A stretch of 64,000 bases of DNA from Sclerotinia nivalis (Eukaryota > Ascomycota > Leotiomycetes > Helotiales > Sclerotiniaceae). Each line of letters opens with the position of its first letter. The first letter of the stretch is position 1. Positions 60,265 through 64,000 of the stretch are shown here, piece by piece. Below the pieces are notes generated by a model that ran no database searches, was not told the DNA's origin, and saw nothing but the letters and a program-made list of their open reading frames with translations. The position numbers and the translations under genes are program-made. The stretch lies in the NCBI GenBank assembly GCA_029531795.1, contig JAPEIS010000002.1:3100001-3164000 (forward strand), read 5' to 3'.

Positions 60265-63200
60265 TCAAAAAAACGAACACCACCCAATATACATAGCCGT
60301 CAAATTCCTCGGATCCGTCGCCTGTTTAATCAACTCATCGACATACCCCTCGACACTAAGTGGTACACTTTCCCCCGGCAACAAGCCCTTCACCTTCCTA
60401 CGAATAAGATCCAAGACCTTGTGCGCACTGAGCATGCCATCATGCGCCGTCTCCCTCTTCTTCTTATCGACTTTCTTCATAAGATCAAGCGTCGGATCAT
60501 AGATAAACGCTTCCAGAATCGTCATGAGCGTTTCTTCGTGTTGGCGTAGGAGTTTGATGGTGAGTTCGGAGGATTTGCGAAAGGGGCCTTCGTAGCCGTA
60601 CATGCCCATTGCATCGACCATGTTGTGGGTTAGGCGGAAGGGAACTTGTTCGGGCTTGGTAAATGTTTTACCTTTCTCAAAGAGACAGTTGAAATCCACG
60701 TGGAAGGTTCCTCCGTTTCCTTCCTCGAAGAGTATATTTTCCGTGTGACGATCTCCTAGACCTAGAATTGTGCCCACCATCGACATAACGGCACAGGAGC
60801 GAGTATAGCGAAGTCTAGCAGCGAACCAAGCTGAGGGCTCGGGAAATTGCTTCACAAACCATTTGTGAAAGACGGGAGGGAATTCGCCGAGAACTTTCTC
60901 GGTGAAAAATGGGAGTTGTTTGTCGCCTTTCATTGCTTCTTCACAATACGCGTCGAGCTCCGGATAATTGATCCTTTTGCCCGTAGGTAGGTATAGGCTC
61001 AAAAGTATTTGACGGAGTGTTTGAAGTCCTTCTATCCATTCTATGATACCACATTCCTCGTTTAGAGGAGTGACGGCATATGTTTTAACGTACAGTTGAC
61101 GTCTACTTGATTCGGCGTCGCGCTTCAGAGCTCTATTCATCATACCATTAAACTCCATCAGACGTTGATCCATTCGGAGGTCATCTTTTGGTTTGCAAAG
61201 CAGGCCATAGTGTTGTCCATTTGAGGCCAGAGCATTCAATCGTCGAGGTCTTGCCAAGGAATTCAGTACCAAAACGTCGTCTTCAAAAGAATGGATGGTG
61301 ATAACATCACGAGAAAAGGCTTTATGTGTTGTTACTTTGTCAGTGAGTGTTGGCAAGGTTGCTGTCAATGCGGCCTCAACTGGGCAAGCAAGTAAACATG
61401 GCACGACCTTGTGATTGAATTGAAGGTCCTTGGTTAGACTCGGTTTAGATACCTTTGATCCTTGAAAATCTCCGACTTCGCAAATCCTCAGTATCTCATT
61501 GGTAAGAGCTTGTCCGCTTTTGATCAGTGCCTTGATATCTATGGTACTGTTATCGGTCCTCCCCGATACTTTTTCCAACTTGCTGAGTAGCTCGGTCCCT
61601 TTATTTCGACGATCCAGCTGCTTTGAAGTACTAACAGCTAATAAACTCCAGAGTGACTGTTGGGGATGAGCGGACACAACTTTTAACATAATCAACTGAA
61701 GGAATTGATTGACCTCCTTGTGTGGATGAGTAATTCTTGATACAATCTGTGGCAAAGCAGTATAGAATATATAGGCCGGCATTTTGGAAATGTATTTCTT
61801 GAACCGAACATGAAGGTCGCTTAAAGTTTTCGTTCGCAACTGAGTCATCTTGCTGACAAACTCTTGAGAATGACGCTTCGAATCAATCTTTTGACTGAGC
61901 TGAGTACCAAGGTCTAACCAAAGTGTCAGGATACGAGGCAGAGTTTGGTAAACATATTTGGTACCATGGCCCAAGGAGCGAAGGTAATTCGAAATGACTA
62001 GCGACGCGGTTTCTCCGGAAAGATAATTATCATCTTGCCTCTCCAATGGTAAATTACTGGCTGATTCCAACAGCTTATTGTAGTGGCGTCCCAAATAATA
62101 GTGACCCTTCTCCCATGCATTATGTGTCTTTGCAGCGAGTTGATATTGGGCTCGCAGGGCAGATGAATTTGTTTGACCAGCACGGTCAAGCCACTTTGCG
62201 AGCAGAAGATGAGCTCTTGCCTCGAGGAGATTCTGATGCTGTTTTCGGTGTGTATCATCAGCACTTGCCATAGATGCCTTATTAATTTCGTTGTGAGATA
62301 TGAAAGCATTACTATCGATTGCACCTTGAAGACTCTGAATCGCTTTTCGATGCTGTTCTTCCTTCCATAAAAGTCGTGCATGTTCTATCTTTGCTGACTC
62401 ATCGCCGAGCTGTGAGGCGTGGAGTACAGCGTTGAAAGATTGATGAATCGCATTTCCTTTCCTAGCAAGGCGTGCACTAGTCAACCAGGCAGAAGCGAGA
62501 TCACCCTTTGTAAATTCGAGGCTGCCAGAAAGTTAGAAGTGCTGATGTAGAGGAAGTAAACCTTGGTAAGATGATGTTTAACTTACCTAGACAATTGCAT
62601 GGCGGCTCGTCTTATACCCAACAAATATTGTTTGTCATTCAAATAACCACCAATTGTTTCGAGCCTTCGGTCAAGCGACTCGAGGAGCTCTTCCCTCGGT
62701 GTCGGCTCAGCGCGATCAAAACCAGCGATCATTTCCAACTCCGTGAGTACATGAAGCTTCAACATAGTATCGTGGCAAGATCCAATTGATGAAGTGGTAG
62801 CCCTTGACAAAGAGCAAGTAATTTGCTCTCTAAGTTCCTGGATAGTTGAAACAAACCTCGTGGACTCCTTCTGGTGTAAAGCAAGCAGGGCTTTTCCAAT
62901 GCTGACATTAAAATCTTCCTCTAAATTACGACCAGCTATCGACGTATACTTTTCCAAGGCAGCCCACCGACCTGTTGCCCACGAAGCCTCTGCGGCAAAA
63001 GGCAATAATTTTCCTATTGTCTTGGTGGCAGTTTGCATACCTTCGACATAATTAAGTAAAACGTCTAGGATTAGTTAGCATCAGTTGAGAACTGCACACT
63101 CTATGAGACTGACCATGTTGCCCGGATTCCTTTAAGCAGTTGAGAAGATTGAGTTGAACGTCGACATCTTCAGGATCATCTGCAAGTTTAATCTCATACC

Positions 63201-64000
63201 AACCCTGTGCTGCTGTCCAGCGTCCCGCCTTGCGATGCCCAAGGACTATCTGATCAATATCTAACACATGTAAGTGAGCCGAAATTCCCTCGATACCATC
63301 TGGCTCGTCGATTTGGGTATATATCTCTTGCAGTCTCTCTAAGTCTGCGATTTCTCTTGAAGCATCCTTCTTCTTCGTCGCTCGAACATGTCGGATATGC
63401 TGTTCCCAATTAAATAAAGCTCTAGAGTATGATTTACATTGTATAGCTCGAGCCGAAACGATTTCAGCCGGAATACTTTCGATAAGTCTAGTGACTCTTC
63501 CAATTTGCTCTATACCGTCAGTGGTTACGCCACCAGCTCGCGCGTCTCGAACAATTGCAATCTGCTTCGCTTGTATCCAGCGGGAAAGGTAATCGAGGAC
63601 TCGAAAGACAGCCTGTGTATACGATGTCAGAAATAGAAATTCTTTCAAGAGAACTGTGGCACGTACCTCACTGCATAACTTCAATTCTTCTTGCTTGATA
63701 TGGGATGTCGAGAGCGGCTCATACTCTAAAATGCCAAGCAATTCTGCACCAATGGTATCTCTCTCTTCGTCTGTTCCTTCAGCTACTATGTGGAGAATCA
63801 GATATGGCAGGAGAAAACTTGCTACAGAAAGATCCTTCATTCGGATGGCTCGACACAGAGGAGTAAATACCAAGTCTGCATTGTGATTTTTCGGTCTCTG
63901 TAAAAGGTCAAGAACGAAAGTTCTCAGCCAGTTGTTATACTTATTTATCCTGTCAGGCTGAGTATTATCGGGTTGAAATATCGGGTACGTAGTAGTTTGA
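60265..64000 (-). CDS. MEC1: ATR-type checkpoint kinase (Mec1/UvsB), 3' part, open at right edge
   Basis: Minus-strand exons 64000-63667 (partial), 63612-63114, 63064-62587 and 62521-60265 are phase-consistent and encode about the last 1,190 residues. This PIKK senses ssDNA-RPA through its partner Ddc2/ATRIP in the nucleus. The FAT domain runs through most of the visible N-part (for example CKSYSRALFNWEQHIR). The kinase domain has the catalytic loop LGLGDRHTENILFEE and the metal-binding DFN in FHVDFNCLF. The very C-terminus is the FATC motif VDELIKQATDPRNLTAMYIG ending WCSFF. The N-terminal HEAT part is outside the window. The 54-nt intron at 63666-63613 (GTACGT...ACACAG) has no stop and could be mistaken for coding; removing it restores KLCSE-AVFRVLDYLSRW. 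Tel1/ATM is less likely from the kinase tail. Confidence 0.93.

Overview
The window looks like nuclear DNA of a filamentous ascomycete. It shows short GT-AG introns (mostly about 45-75 nt), single-gene transcription units, long AT-rich intergenic stretches, and fungal families such as GH76 and GH53 glycosidases, a Helo-like/ubiquitin-like protein and a chromosomally encoded mitochondrial DNA polymerase. From memory of such families, a Leotiomycete (Botrytis/Sclerotinia-like) fits best, but this is inference and no search was run.

Layout. 1-5 kb: a decayed 2EXR/F-box-like gene fragment, then a secreted cysteine-repeat protein whose frame is broken just after the signal peptide. 5-9.3 kb: RNA polymerase III subunit RPC53 (RPC4) and an FAD-dependent monooxygenase. 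9.3-13.5 kb: gene-poor, with one decayed phosphotransferase (APH-like) gene. 13.5-19.2 kb: a GPI-anchored GH76 mannosidase and a GHKL-type ATPase/coiled-coil gene with two in-frame stop codons. 19-28 kb: a large intergenic region, a five-exon minus-strand gene (Helo-like N-terminus, one membrane segment, ubiquitin-like domain, Cys/His C-terminus), a Ybp1/Ybp2 (glomulin-like) gene and a secreted GH53 galactanase. 29-36.5 kb: two paralogous coiled-coil genes flank a nine-exon HSPA12-like Hsp70 gene with one in-frame stop. 37-43 kb: an MFS sugar transporter and an LtrA-family membrane protein. 43-47.5 kb: mostly non-coding, plus a broken crystallin-like/aerolysin-like gene. 47.9-64 kb: the mitochondrial DNA polymerase (MIP1), an SLX8-type SUMO-targeted ubiquitin ligase, an unrecognised 907-residue protein, and the 3' part of the ATR/Mec1 checkpoint kinase, which runs off the right edge.

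The housekeeping genes (RPC53, MIP1, SLX8, ATR, Ybp) have clean, phase-consistent exon models. Several accessory genes (GHKL ATPase, Hsp70-like, crystallin/aerolysin-like, cysteine-repeat, APH-like, 2EXR-like) carry isolated nonsense codons or frameshifts. The right end holds three unrelated genome-maintenance genes (MIP1, SLX8, ATR). Two copies of a short inverted-repeat element (at 39.5 and 47.4 kb) look like a MITE family. I saw no rRNA, tRNA, CRISPR array or intact autonomous transposon. Splice sites were placed by eye using GT-AG, phase and protein continuity, so they need transcript support.
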